A stretch of 64,000 nucleotides of DNA, from NCBI GenBank assembly GCA_963575745.1, contig CAUYUJ010018627.1, positions 27,501 to 91,500 of the forward strand, read 5' to 3'. The stretch's first letter is position 1. Every line of letters begins with the position of its first letter. Under the pieces are notes generated by a model. That model was not told the DNA's origin and did no database searches. It saw only the letters and a program-made list of their open reading frames with translations. Below are positions 31,721 to 42,124 of this stretch, piece by piece. Made by a program: the position numbers and the translations under genes. Source of the DNA: Prorocentrum cordatum (taxonomy: Eukaryota > Sar > Dinophyceae > Prorocentrales > Prorocentraceae).

Positions 31721-32785
31721 TCAGCAGTCTCCCTGCTGCAGAAGCTCTGCAGGCGGCCCCGAGCCGCGCGAGCTCAAGGCGGTCTGGTCGGCTTCCTGGT
31801 CGTTGCTCTGGTCGGCGCCCTGGTTGTCGCTCTGGTCGGCGCTCTTGTCGTCGCTCTGGCCGGCGCCCTCGAAGATGCTCTGGTCGGCGCCTTGTTCGGC
31901 GCGCAGGTGTGCCGGCGGCGGCCCAGGAGGCGGCCTCGGGCCGCGCGAGCTCAGGGCGGTCGTCTGGTCGGCGTCCTGGTCGTCGCTCTGGTCGGCGGTC
32001 TGGTCGGCGCCTTGGTCGTCGCTCTGGTCGGCGCCCTGGTCGTCGCTCTGGTCGGCGCTCTTGTCGTCGCTCTGGTCGGCGCCTTGTTCGGTGCGCAGGT
32101 GTGCCGGTGGCGGCCCTGGAGGCGGCCTCGGTCCGCGCGAGCTCAAGGCGTAGGCGCCGGGCGTGTTGCTGGCGCCGGTGTTCTGGTCGGCGTCCTGGTC
32201 GTCGCTGTGGTCGGCGTTCTGGTCGGCGCCCTTGTCGTCGCTCTGGTCGGCGCTCTGGTCGGCGCTCTCGTCGTCGCTCTGGTCTTCGCTCTGGTCGGCA
32301 GCCTGGTCGGCGCCCTTGTCGTAACTCTGGTCGGCGCTCTGGCCGGCGCCCTGGTCGGTGCTCTGGTCGGCGCCCTGTTCGGTGCGCAGGTGCGTTGGTG
32401 GCGGCCCAGGAGGGGGCCTCGGTCCGCGCGAGCTCAAGGCGTAGGCGCCGGGCTTGGTGTTGGCGCCAGTGTTCTGGTCGGCGGTCTGGTCGGCGCTCTT
32501 GTCGGCGGTCTGGTCGGTGCCCTGGTCGGCGCTCTGGCGTTGCAGCGCCCGTCGTAGTGCTTCAGCGGCTGGCGTCGGCGCCGGCGTCGGTGGGCTGCGG
32601 CGGTGCGGCGGCGGCACATGGATGCCGCTAGGCGGCGTGCATGGGATGCCGCTTGGCGTTGTCCTCGTGGGCGTCGGCGTCAGGTGCCTGTGGCGCAGCA
32701 GTCGTCCGCTTCCCTCGGGCTCGCAGCCTCCCGCAGCAGGCTCAGGCCTCAAGCGCTTCGCCGGCTTGTAGATGCTCCAGTCCAT
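31721..32785 (-). CDS. Tetrapeptide (DQ) repeat protein, 354 aa
   Basis: ATG 32,783-32,785 opens with a non-repetitive N-terminus (MDWSIYKPAKRLRPEP). From about residue 80 the protein is built of a DQ-x-[AD] tetrapeptide encoded by a 12-bp repeat, broken into four blocks by a conserved spacer (SSRGPRPPPGPPPAHLR). The result is a very acidic, Gln-rich, probably disordered protein. The plus strand is also open over the same bases as Leu/Val- or Arg/Ser-rich readings, because a 12-bp repeat keeps all frames open. I prefer the minus frame because of its unique start and the spacer. Function unknown. Confidence 0.45.
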   Translation of the reverse strand: MDWSIYKPAKRLRPEPAAGGCEPEGSGRLLRHRHLTPTPTRTTPSGIPCTPPSGIHVPPPHRRSPPTPAPTPAAEALRRALQRQSADQGTDQTADKSADQTADQNTGANTKPGAYALSSRGPRPPPGPPPTHLRTEQGADQSTDQGAGQSADQSYDKGADQAADQSEDQSDDESADQSADQSDDKGADQNADHSDDQDADQNTGASNTPGAYALSSRGPRPPPGPPPAHLRTEQGADQSDDKSADQSDDQGADQSDDQGADQTADQSDDQDADQTTALSSRGPRPPPGPPPAHLRAEQGADQSIFEGAGQSDDKSADQSDNQGADQSNDQEADQTALSSRGSGPPAELLQQGDC

Positions 32786-32786
32786 G

Positions 32787-33117
32787 GCGGCAAAAAGCCA
32801 CCAAAACTTTTCATGCGACGATTTGGAAGGAGCGCATTATTTGCATTGAAATTGAATCATGAAGATGCACGGTAATGATGCAAGTCTTGGGGCGCTCAGG
32901 AACCGAAGTTGCAAAGATCCATGGACATCCCATACAAATTTATCATCATCATGATGCAATTAAAATGCAAAGTGTTTTATCAAAAGGCCCACAGGGGCTT
33001 TCATTGTATCATCAGAACTAGAAGAAACGATTTAAAAAATCATGTCATCATTTTTTTTTTATTTTTTTTTTAAAAAAAATCGTCGCACGGAAGGTATTGG
33101 GTGGCTTTTTGTTGGCG
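32787..33117. mobile_element. Short element with imperfect terminal inverted repeats
   Basis: The ends 32,788-32,825 and 33,078-33,117 are imperfect inverted repeats (shared AAATCGTCGCA and GGTGGCTTTTTG). The interior is AT-richer than its surroundings and ends in a T/A homopolymer zone (33,050-33,079). It lies immediately upstream of the DQ-repeat ORF. No coding capacity; MITE-like. Target duplications were not identified. Confidence 0.4.
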
Positions 33118-34250
33118 CTTCGGCCCGTCCCGCCGGTCACCCGGAAGTCCGGAAGTTTTCCTCCCTGCTTGGTCCGCTGTGCAATGTTCAAGGTAGCAGC
33201 CGCGAGGGGCGTAGGCAGGGGGAGCTCAATTACCTCTTGTGCGTCCTCTGGCCAGTAGTTGCTGGCTGCCGGCCAGCTGCAGCAAAGAACGATACGACAG
33301 ATCTGTGGAGGAGACCGGCTCTGTGCGGCGGGAGATGCGGCTGAGAGGAGGGAGTAGGTGAAAGAGAAAGAGTGTTGGTGAGTGGGCGAGGGGACAGTAA
33401 GAGGAAAGGAAAGAAGAGATGAGATTAGGGAGAACACGAGGGATAACGATAACTCAAATGCTTGCGGGCGAGTGCCCCCCTGACCCAAGCAAGTGAGCCA
33501 CTCGCAGTGCCACTCAAAATCGTGAGACAAGGCCGGCACGGGGGGGGAGGAGCGGAGACGCGAGGAAGGAGGCGGAGGCAAGGAATAGGGAGCGAGAAGG
33601 AAAGAGAAGGAGAGGGGAGAGGAGAGAGGTGGGAGGGAAGAGAAAGGAGAGATGGGAAGGGATATGAGGAGGAACATGAAGGAGTAGGGAAGGGAAGCAT
33701 GAGAGATGGGCGGAAGAGGGTAGCTAGGAAGGGAGAGAGGAAGGGGGAAGAGCAGACAGGTGGGAGGTTGAAGGAAGGAGAGATGGAGAGGGAGATGAGG
33801 AGATCAAGAAAGGAGTACGGAAGGGAATCATGAGAGATGTAAGGAAGAAAAGGGCGAGGAAGGGGGGAGGGACGGGATAATGCAGAGAGAGAGGGGGAGG
33901 GAAGGAGCAGGATCGTATGTGACAAATTTCGTCCTCCCACATATATATATATATACATAGATGAACAATGCCGCCCCCGCCCCCAGCCACGGGTCCCACA
34001 CCTCCCCGCCACGTCCCGGGGACGCTCACAGTACCGCTCCCCCAGCCGTTCCGGGGAGCCTCCACAGCGCTCCAGGAGGACTCAAAACGCCCCCCCGGAG
34101 CCCCCAGAATTCGAAAGGATGGCCCAGGACGCTTCCAAGCAGCCCAAGTCAGCCTTCCGACGGCTCTCGAGGCTCCCAGGTGGCCTCCAAGAGACCCCAA
34201 GAAAGGTCTGATAGGTGTCACGGGGCAGCCCGAAGAGGCCAACGTCGTAT

Positions 34251-34251
<1 letters not shown>
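33118..34251. other. Purine-rich and degenerate repeat sequence, no gene
   Basis: 33,340-33,910 is strongly GA-rich on the plus strand (GGGAAGGGAGAG-type), followed by a TA microsatellite near 33,941-33,957 and then degenerate CCCAAG/CCTCCA repeats. Confidence 0.6.

Positions 34252-34323
<72 letters not shown>
34252..34323 (+). repeat. Poly-T run, 72 bases
   Basis: Uninterrupted T followed by TATATATAATAAAAAAAA. The true length is uncertain because homopolymers are error-prone in assemblies. Confidence 0.9.
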
Positions 34324-34326
<3 letters not shown>

Positions 34327-36369
34327 TATATAATAAAAAAAATATATGTTTTTGGCTTCTCTCGTTTTCGAGCTTCCAATTGTCCAAGAGCGCCGAATAG
34401 CCTCCCAAGACCGCCCCAAGACCACCCAAGAGACCCTCAGGACGGCTCCAAGACGGGCCAAGAAGGCTCCAAGACTGCCGAAGAAGAGCCCAGCACAGCC
34501 CCAGACCACCCCAGGGCGGGCCCAAGATGGGCCCAAGAGCGGGAGCACGAGGCTTCCAGAGACCTCCGAGAGGCCTCCAGGACCCCCCACAGGTCCCCAA
34601 CACACCCCCGATCCTTGAGAGGCCCCAGATAGACCCCGACGAGGCTCTAAGAACAGCCCAAGTGAGCTGCGAGAGCCGTCCCGAGAGAGCCCAAAGAGGG
34701 TAGCATCGTTGATTGCCAGTGCTTTTCCAATGTTTTTCGCCTTCTCCCGTTTTCCCGCTTCCAGCTTCCAACCCTCAAAGATCAAGGATTCGGGCAAAAA
34801 GGAGAGGGAATTCCAAGATTTGTGTCATTCAAGTGGAACTCCTACTCGGGGGTCCTACACATCCCCTGGCATCTGGCCGGTACCGCGCCTCCCGGCTTCT
34901 TAGCGGTTTCGTGGAGCCCCCGAAGGCACCAAGGAATCTGGGAATTTTGGATTTGGTTTAGATGCTCATCCGTTCAGGACTCAGGATAGAAATTCATGCG
35001 CGAACCAAGCATGTCCATCTCTCGTTCAAGCGGCGTGTGGGATAAGTAATGCTGGGGTATTTCATAGCATGGCGCTGCAGCCCAGGGTAGCAGCGCCCTT
35101 CACGCAGCAGTGTCCAGCGAGCTGCAGCCCAAGGTAGCAGCTCATGTACAGCGCTGGCCGCTGCATCCCGGGCACTCTCTACTCCGAGCAGGCGAGAGAA
35201 GATGCCCGCGGCAGAGCTATCATAGAGAAACAACATGGCTGGTGGACGGACGACGGACGTCGGACGACGGAAGAAGACGACGGGACCGCCCGCGGGGGAG
35301 AGGACCTGGGGTGGCCCTGAGGCGGCCCACTTTTCCCAAACTCCCCCCGTCGCAACCCAATGTGCCCCCCCCTGGCTCCGGGATCCGCTTTGGTGTCTTT
35401 GGGTGATTCGTTCGGCCTGAAGAGGGTTCCGAGTTGGTTCAGGAGGACGCCCGCTGGCCGCCAAGATGGTCCCTTAGTGGTCCAAGACGCTCCAAGATGT
35501 TTCAAGGCGGCCCCCAGGGGCCACAAGATGCCCCAGTGAAACTCCCAAAGGCCTTCCCAAATGACCCCAGAGAGCCACACACACACACGCAAAAACCATT
35601 CAGGTTTTTCCATATTCAGTAAATCTCACGCTCGTCTCCTTCGGATTAGCATTGTTCGAGTTCTCCGAGGCCAGTTATTGGCGATATTTTCAATTAGTAT
35701 ACGGTAAATTAGACAGCTCGAATACTGGTGTTCAGCTGACGCATGCCAATGTATACAATGCAATCCGCTCTCTTGGCACATGTATATCGCACGTTCCTCT
35801 TAACGCGCGCTGAACTTCCACCCGGACACACTTGCAGCGCTTATCGCTGGGTCCGATAAACGAAAGCAGTAGCACGCAGCTAATACATGTCACGGCGCAT
35901 GCATCGTCATGTGCATGCGTTTTTGCAACCTTCTTGGGGATGCAAGGGCCGATGTGGCAATTTACGCACAATCGAAAAGCGCACGCGGCCCCGCAAGCAA
36001 TCTGGTGGTACAGATGTCTTCCGATCAGCCTGGTAGACAAGCCCCCCTGGGCCCACGTGGTGGGGGTGGTCCGAGTGGCTGTCGTGAATCCTGCCTTCGC
36101 GTCAACGTCCTGGTGGGCCCTGCGTGCGGGTCAGCGGATTGCGCGTGGCGCGCGCGTGGTAATTCGGGTCTCCCTTTTTTCAATTTGGGCCCTGGCCCCT
36201 GTTGTGAAATATCGCAACCGCAATAATCATCCTGGGGGGGGTGGGGGGTGGGGGGGGCGGTGGCCCATTGGGGGTAGGGAGGCGGGGGGTGCCTGTAGCG
36301 AACCTGGGCAGCAGAGTAGCAATACATTTGGCATGTTGATCCGGGGGCACCTGAAATAGTTGGTTTTCT
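34324..36369. other. Degenerate repeats, no gene seen
   Basis: 34,400-34,700 and 35,430-35,560 contain CCAAGA-GGCCCC-type degenerate repeats. 36,230-36,300 is G-rich. The remainder is unique but without a supported ORF. Confidence 0.5.
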
Positions 36370-36396
36370 CCGTTGCCATTTTGGCGCTGGCTCGAG
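36370..36396 (+). other. Probable relict spliced leader
   Basis: CCGTTGCCATTTTGG, then six bases (CGCTGG), then CTCGAG. Compared with the dinoflagellate SL (CCGTAGCCATTTTGG followed by CTCAAG) this is 19 of 21 matching, with one insertion. It lies 10 bases before ATG 36,407, as expected if a trans-spliced mRNA was reverse-transcribed and reinserted. Confidence 0.65.
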
Positions 36397-36406
36397 CGGT
36401 TGAAAC

Positions 36407-37850
36407 ATGCTCGGGTCGTTGGTTCTTTTAGAGCCACCAGCGCAGAAGAAGCAGAAGGCCAACCATGATGTTGTCACTTTGTTTCTGTGGGATCGGATCG
36501 CAGGCAAAACTGATATTGGCCGAGCGTGCGGTTTCATATTTTGCAAAACCAAACAAAAACACGATTGTGGACTTCTGGACACGACGGGAGCACTTCGGAG
36601 GGGCAGTTCGGTGTGATTTTTGGTTGACTGAGAACCCAGACAACATGCGCGGCAAGGCGGTGACGTGCAGGCACGAGTTCACTGTAGGTATCCAAGTTAT
36701 CAGGAGCGGTTGCTTTTCAGAGCCGGTGGAGTTCCTTGGTAGTGATCGATGGGCGGCTTCAGTGCTGCTTTCGGATTTCGTTGTAATCCAGGTGGAAATC
36801 CCTCAGAGTTGCATTCGCATGTGGAGGACCAAGCCTGGCGCCGACAAACCGCATTGCAACTTGATGACATATCATGCATATATTTCATCAGTGTGGCCAT
36901 CAACAGCCAGGTCCCTTGGACTGCGCGTGCAGGTTTTCGCGCGCTGTGCAATCACTATGTCGAGGCAGGCTCTCGCAAGGATTCCGGGGACGAGCCCGCG
37001 TCTGAGGAGGGCCCCCCCGCGGCCCCCGCGCGTCCACAGCGTGCTCCTGTAAATCAGTATGACGTTTTCCGAAGAACCCAGTTCTTGATATTGGCCGGGT
37101 TGCTCAAACCATTTGCGAACATCAAAGACGCATGGGGCGTTGCTGTTGACTCACTTTTGCCAGAGCGGGAGGCGGCTGCCATGACGGTGAAGCTTGAGTC
37201 TGGTGACGGGGGGGTTGAAAGCGACAGCGGGTGTTCGGAAATAACAAATGTGATCGACTTGTTGCCCCACCGCCGCTGGCGCCGCCAGTCCACGCCCCGA
37301 GGCAATGGTGCCATCATTGGTATCATTACTGCGCCAGGGCTGCCTTGGGACAGTGACCGACCGCGTCAGAGTTTGCGTTCCGTCCCCACGTGCGTTCCCA
37401 TGCCCGAGCCGGAAAACGTTGCAGCCTTGGGGTCGCCATGTGGACGTGTGTTGCATGCACTGGGGGCGGCAGAAGTGGCACCAAGGCTTCGCAATCATCG
37501 GATCTCCCAGCACTGATGCCTCAGAGCAGGATGGGTGGAATTACAAAACAGCGATTTGCGATGAGATAGTCTATGATTCGTCGACGACGCCGGACCGGTG
37601 TCCTTCTTTTGGCTTGAGTTTACAGTTTAGATTTTCAATATTGCCACTCTCGTGTCTGGGATACGGGGAGGTGGACCTCGCCCACAAGTGTGCCAGCGTC
37701 GCCCGCAAAGCCAAATTGTTGAGCGGGTCGTTAGCCAATTTCAATGAGTGGCGGTTCTCGCATGTCGGATGTTGCGCAGACCAGGAAGTCGAACACAAAA
37801 TCGCCGATGCCCGAACTCCACAGATCTTTCTCACACTGTCAAGTCGTTAG
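36407..37850 (+). CDS. Unknown retrogene-like gene with at least one intron
   Basis: Starts at ATG 36,407 directly after an SL-like leader. Reading passes through three frames: MLGSLVLLEPPAQKK (36,407), a segment containing NPDNMRGKAVTCRHEF and RMWRT (frame of 36,465), and a segment QVPWTARAGFRALC to NIKDAWGVAVDSLLP (frame of 36,749). Removing 36,833-36,906 (GC...AG ends, 74 bp) joins the second and third segments in frame. A final segment (EQDGWNYKTAICDEI) runs to 37,850 in yet another frame. The other frame changes could be further introns or indels. No domain recognised. Confidence 0.45.
36830..36906 (+). repeat. 77-bp introner-like repeat, copy 1
   Basis: CAAGCCTGGCGCC to GGCCATCAACAG. 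It is 76 of 77 identical to 38,657-38,733, while the flanks are unrelated. With a GC donor at 36,833 and the terminal AG it behaves as a 74-bp intron that reconnects frames. Confidence 0.6.
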
Positions 37851-38276
37851 TTAGGCACGAGGCGGGCCGTGCATGCGTTGACAGCGCGGACTCTTTGGCA
37901 TGGCTCTTCCCACGGATGGCGGTCTCCTTCGGCCCAATGCGCATCGTCTCGAATGCTTTCAGGGCGCGGTTGAGGATGGCGAAGGCAGGGGAACTTACAA
38001 ATGGCGTTTGCAAGGTGTACTCAGTATGCTCGGGCACAGGTCTTCAGGGGATGGGGGGCAACCGTGCGTGCATGTACGTTCGCATGTATGTGTTGGTGGG
38101 ATCAGAGCTTCCGCGCGCATGCATGCGCGCGCGCAAGCTGGGACACAACTCTTCCCGATCTGAATGCTCCGGGGCGCGCGCGGTGACGGATGGCAGGGGG
38201 GGTCGTCTAATGGGGCACTGAGAGAGGGCAAGCACATCAACATATAGGGCTGCGGAGGAGTAGGGGGGATGAGGAG
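37851..38276 (+). other. No gene seen
   Basis: Unique sequence with alternating purine-pyrimidine GCATGCGCGCGCGC near 38,120 and GCATGTACGTTCGCATG. It may include the 3' UTR of the preceding gene. Confidence 0.4.
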
Positions 38277-38735
38277 GTGGACAAGGAGGATGAAGAAGAG
38301 GAGGATGAGGACGAGGAGGCGGAGACAAATCGGACTCTTGGATCAAGTGAAATTGAATCGGGGCGGAGGCCTACCAGAAAGCGCCTCCTCAACGCGTGTG
38401 TCCGGGACCCTGCAGAGTCGCGCTTGTTCCATGGGTGGAAGTGGCGCATGGTCGATAGGAAATGGGGGCGCATGGAGGGTCTTTCAAACGGCATTTCGGT
38501 GTTTCCGGGTCGGTTTCAAGCGAACGTATATCGCGCAGGGTCTGTACAAGAGGGGGGCGAGTTACAGGTTGATCCAACATGCTTGAAGGCGATCGCTTTT
38601 GCCAGGGGATTTTGTCGGAGCGAGTTTGTGGTCAGAACGCATTTCTTCGCTGCGCGCAAGCCTGGCGCCGACAAACCGCATTGCAACTTGATGACATATC
38701 ATGCATATATTTTATCAGTGTGGCCATCAACAGGA
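38277..38735 (+). CDS. Acidic-N-terminus ORF, possible exon
   Basis: Frame from 38,277: an acidic start (DKEDEEEEDEDEEAE), then RLFHGWKWRMVDRKWG, GRFQANVYRAG and a Cys-containing AFARGFCRSEF segment, ending where the second 77-bp introner-like copy begins (38,657). The GWKW...GRFQANV pattern is faintly like small DNA-binding domains, but I cannot name one. Low confidence. Confidence 0.3.
38657..38733 (+). repeat. 77-bp introner-like repeat, copy 2
   Basis: Differs from copy 1 by one base (TTTTATC for TTTCATC). Its right edge (38,733) coincides with the outer edge of the second inverted repeat (38,734). Confidence 0.6.
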
Positions 38736-38959
38736 CGAGGACGACGAGGGCGGGGATGCGAGGGCTATTTCCCAACCATCCTGTGGTGTTGGGACCTCGT
38801 TTTGAAGAGACGGCGCCCCGCGTTCCTCCTCCTCTCCTCTCCTCTCCGTCCTCCTCCTCTCTCCCCTCCTCCTTCCTCCTCCCACCATCGTCTTCACCTC
38901 TCACACGTTTCGTGGCCCCATACGGAGCTCGGGAGCTCCACCTATGGCCCCAGTGGCGC

Positions 38960-39625
38960 AGCCCGCATGCGGGACGCGCCCCATTTTGGCACACCCCTCA
39001 CACGCTTCGTGGCCCCATAGGGAGCTCCACCTTAGGCCGCAGCGACGCAGCCCGCATGCGGTACGCGCCAAATTTTGGCACGCCTCTCACACGCTTCGTG
39101 GCCCCATACGGAACTCCACCCAAGGTCCCAGTGGCGCAGCCCGCATGCGGTGCGCGCCCAATTTTGGCACACCCCTCACACGCTTCGTGGCCCCATAGGG
39201 AGCTCCACCCAAGATCCCAGTGGCGCAGCCCGCATGCGGTGCGCGCCCCATTCTGACACACCCCTCACACGTTTCGTGGCCCCATAGGGAGCTCCACCTA
39301 TGGTCCCAGTGGCGCCGCCCGCATGCGGTACGCGCCCGATGTTGGCACACCCCTCGCACGTTTTGTGGCCCCATACGGAGCTCCAACGTAGGCTCCAGCG
39401 GCGCAGCCCGCATGCGGCACGCGCCCAATTTTGGCACACACACACACACCCTACACGCTTCGTCCAGTGGCGCAGCCCGCATGCGGTACGCGCCCAAGTT
39501 TGGCACCCCCCTCACACGTTTCGTGGCCCCATAGGGAGCTCCACCCAAGATCCCAGTGGCGCAGCCCGCATGCGGTGCGCGCCCCATTCTGGCACACCCC
39601 TCACACGTTTGGTGGCCCCATAGGG
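38960..39625 (+). repeat. 89-bp satellite array A1
   Basis: Unit contains CACGCTTCGTGGCCCCATA, GGAGCTCCACC, GGCGCAGCCCGCATGCGG and ATTTTGGCACACCCCTCA. The ACG(C/T)TTCG box recurs at 39,002, 39,091, 39,180, 39,269 and 39,358 (exactly 89 apart). About eight copies, starting with a divergent one near 38,900. The period is not a multiple of three, which generates spurious ORFs in all frames. Confidence 0.9.
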
Positions 39626-39764
39626 GGCACGGGCGAAGATGGCATCACAATTGCGGTATTCACAACTGCATATGGTCGGGTCATTCGCCAGGCTAATTTT
39701 TTTTGTATTTGAATGCAGCCAGTGCTGAAGCAGCACCGAAGTCTAATTGAAGTAAAAGTAACGC

Positions 39765-40586
39765 CTACTTCTGAGCCGCACTGGGCGGCTTCATGCAAAG
39801 CCTCCTGTACTCGGCTTCCCAGCCCTCTCGCCGAGCCTCGTGCAGACCCGAATGCCACTGCGCGTTGGCAGACGTCGCCCCGCCCCCACCGCCCCAGCGA
39901 GGCCCCTTTGGGTTGCCCGCCCTCTCGCGAAACCAGCCGCTGCCTTGTCGGCACTGCCCTGTGCGCGATGCGGAGGACGAGGGCGCGGCCGAAGGTCTTG
40001 CTGGCACGCTGAACAACCGTGCTGGGGACGAGGGCGCGGCCGAAGGTCCTGCTGTTGCTGGTGCGCTGAACAACCGTGCTGAGGACGAGGGCGCGGCCGA
40101 AGGTCCTGCTGGTGCGCGGGGCTGGCCGTCGTAGATGCCGTCGGGCTTGCTGTCGGAGTTGCCGTCGAGGATGCCGTCGTACTTGTTGTGGTCGGGCTTG
40201 TCGTCGGAGACGCCGTCGGGCTTGTTGGCGGCCGCTGGCAGCTGCTTCATGCTCGCATCGATGTCGGCGAAGATCCAGCAGTAGTGGGCGCGGGCCTGCT
40301 CGGGCGGCTCGAACCCGCGCTCTGACGCCATGAAAGCGAAGTGGCCGAAGTCGCCCCAGGCGGCGCGCGGGTCGAGACGCAGCCTCATGCGTGCATCGAG
40401 GGCGGCTGGGTAGCACTCAGCTTCGAACAGGAAGGTCGCCAACGTTGCATCGGCCCACGTGCCGTTGTAGTTGTATATGTCGGCAGCGTACGTGGCGTCC
40501 ATCATCGCGCGGATCGCGCGTCGCAGGATGCCGCTCGCGCCCTCGCGCAGTAAAGGGCGCCGTTCGATCCAGTGCCAAAACGGCAT
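39765..40586 (-). CDS. Unknown protein MPFWHWIERR..., 273 aa (inverted repeat 2, left)
   Basis: ATG 40,586 follows a C/G homopolymer, so I start here rather than in the poly-Pro reading upstream. The N-terminal 110 residues are globular and well conserved with the other arm: HWIERRPLLREGASGIL, YNGTWADATLATFLFEAE, WGDFGHFAFMASE, QARAHYCWIFADID. A Lys/Asp/Gly spacer follows (NKPDGVSDDKPD), then three Ser/Ala/Pro repeats around AGPSAAPSSSARLFS and a basic C-terminus. The hydrophobic/Trp-rich N-terminus looks like a helical domain, but I recognise no family. The intact copy is here; the opposite arm has a nonsense mutation. Confidence 0.5.
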   Translation of the reverse strand: MPFWHWIERRPLLREGASGILRRAIRAMMDATYAADIYNYNGTWADATLATFLFEAECYPAALDARMRLRLDPRAAWGDFGHFAFMASERGFEPPEQARAHYCWIFADIDASMKQLPAAANKPDGVSDDKPDHNKYDGILDGNSDSKPDGIYDGQPRAPAGPSAAPSSSARLFSAPATAGPSAAPSSPARLFSVPARPSAAPSSSASRTGQCRQGSGWFRERAGNPKGPRWGGGGGATSANAQWHSGLHEARREGWEAEYRRLCMKPPSAAQK

Positions 40587-40881
40587 CGGGGGGGGGGGGG
40601 GGGGGGGGGGTGGGGGGGGGGGGGGGCGGGCGGAGAAGGCTCGGGCTCCGAGCAGGCCCCCCCCTAGGGCCTCGGCGTCACTCCCCCCAATGGGCGCTCG
40701 ACGGGGCCGCGCCCGACGCCAAACACTCTGGGGCGTCACGGGCGACAGGCCCCGATTGGGGCCCATGGGGGAGCGACGGGGGGAGGGCCACGAAACCAGC
40801 AGGATTGGCCCCGAGCGGTTCCCAAGATGGCCCCTGATGATTCAAGACGGCCCTCAAGGTGGCCTGGTGCATCGCGAGAAA

Positions 40882-40915
40882 GGCATCCTTCAACCACGCG
40901 TGGTTGAAGGATGCC
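40882..40915. repeat. Perfect 34-bp palindrome
   Basis: Centred on ACGCGT, reading GGCATCCTTCAACCACG then its complement. The counterpart in the other arm (45,185-45,218) has one mismatch. A related TTCAACCATGGTTG occurs at 41,706-41,719. Confidence 0.85.
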
Positions 40916-41189
40916 CTTCTCACGATGTACGCGCTGGCATTTCCACTCGTGACACCGAGGGCAGGATCTGGAAGAAGGTCACTTTCACCGTGACCCTTCA
41001 TATTGTTGAGGATTGGGTTCGGCCCTCGCCGTCGTCCATGGGCGAAGGGCCGCGTGGTGGGCACCGCGTGGTGGGTACCGCTTTCGGTGGAGCTCCCTAT
41101 GATGCTATGAACCGTGTGAGGGGTGTGCCGAAATGGCCCGAGGCCGCCATGCTAACCCTGCCACTGGGGCCTTCGGTGGAGCTACCTAT

Positions 41190-41312
41190 GTGACGATGCC
41201 AAAAAGGCGGATGTCTGTGATTGTGATGATGTCGATGCGGGTGTAGGAAGGAGGAATGACATGTTTTGCCCAACCATCCTGTGGTGTTGGGCCCTCGTCG
41301 TCGTCGTCCTCC
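41190..41312 (-). repeat. ~120-bp module, copy in left arm
   Basis: Contains the CCAACCATCCTGTGGTGTTGG motif plus GGAGGAATGACATGTTTT and CGCCTTTTTGGCATCG (as complement). Further copies lie at 43,820-43,945 and 44,795-44,905, so it occurs three times within this inverted repeat. Confidence 0.7.
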
Positions 41313-41402
41313 TTGGCCCCTCGGGCTCGTCCTTGAATGGGTTGTGCAATGGAGGAGGGAGGAGGAATAGGAGGCGGAGTGGGAGGATCAAGAGAGTGAG
41401 AG

Positions 41403-41540
41403 TGATGATGATGCTGATGGTGATGATGTTGATGATGGTGAGACGGATGAGGATGATCATGCTGATGATGATGATCAGGATGATGATGATGACGGTGATG
41501 ATGACGGTGATGGTGATGGTGATGGTGATGTTGATGATTG
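41403..41540 (+). repeat. GAT/GTGATG microsatellite
   Basis: (GAT)n with GGT interruptions. The complementary CAT tract is at 44,545-44,710. His-rich and Met-rich readings are artefacts. Confidence 0.9.
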
Positions 41541-41707
41541 ACGATGCTTTTTCCCGCCCCCAATTAGACTCCGAGCGTGGGTCGACCCACTCAGTCTCTA
41601 CTTCGAGGGTCACCTTGAACGTGGCCCTCTTTGGGTGCCTGTAGTCGTACTGGTCGACCGGGATTTGGTGGCCCTCCGTGAACCATACATCGTCAGGAAG
41701 GCTATCT

Positions 41708-42061
41708 TCAACCATGGTTGGTCACGTCCTCGATGCACTTCCACTCCTGCTCGACCTTCTTGACCCGCTTCTCGGGCGGCTGGAAAATCTGGATCAGGTA
41801 GTCGCCGCCGCGCTCGGGCTTCTTGTCGGGTTCGGCGCGCGCGGCCTCTCTCGGCGGGCTCGGAGGCGGCCCCTCGGGAGTCCACGGGGCGGGCGTCTCG
41901 GCCTCGGCCTCTGCCATGGCGCGAAGGGCCTCGGCCTCTTGCATGGCTCTCGTCGGCGGGGGAGTGCGCGGGGCGCTGGGCGACATGGCGAGCGGGGGAG
42001 CGTGCGGGGCCTGGGATGATATCAGACCGCAGCTTTGGGCCACTGGCAAAGGTATGCACAC
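41708..42061 (-). CDS. Unknown Ala/Pro/Glu-rich protein, 117 aa (inverted repeat 2, left)
   Basis: Starts MCIPLPVAQSCGL. The middle is repetitive (AMAEAEAE, PPPSPPREA). The C-terminal block is conserved between arms: PERGGDYLIQIFQ, then RVKKVEQEWKCIED. Directly after the stop, in another frame, comes DDVWFTEGHQIPVDQYDYRH and TFKVTLEVETEWVDPRSE, which looks like the continuation of the same protein, so a frameshift or intron near 41,706 is likely. No family recognised. Confidence 0.4.
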   Translation of the reverse strand: MCIPLPVAQSCGLISSQAPHAPPLAMSPSAPRTPPPTRAMQEAEALRAMAEAEAETPAPWTPEGPPPSPPREAARAEPDKKPERGGDYLIQIFQPPEKRVKKVEQEWKCIEDVTNHG

Positions 42062-42124
42062 ATATATGGGGCCAGCACCGCTTCAGCGGGCGAGCCGCTG
42101 TGGCGTAACCAAAAGGGGCCACGA

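Noticed and set aside
31673-32557. Hydrophobic LVVALVGAL repeat protein on the plus strand
   Set aside because: It is the antisense reading of the 12-bp repeat; no unique N-terminus, and the minus frame has a better start and spacers.
38980-39000. CCATTTTGGCAC in the 89-bp unit as a spliced leader
   Set aside because: Only the core matches; the CCGTAG start and CTCAAG end are absent and the copy is locked in a satellite.
41186-41563. His-rich ORFs resembling metal-binding proteins
   Set aside because: They arise from the GAT/CAT microsatellite and differ freely in length between arms.
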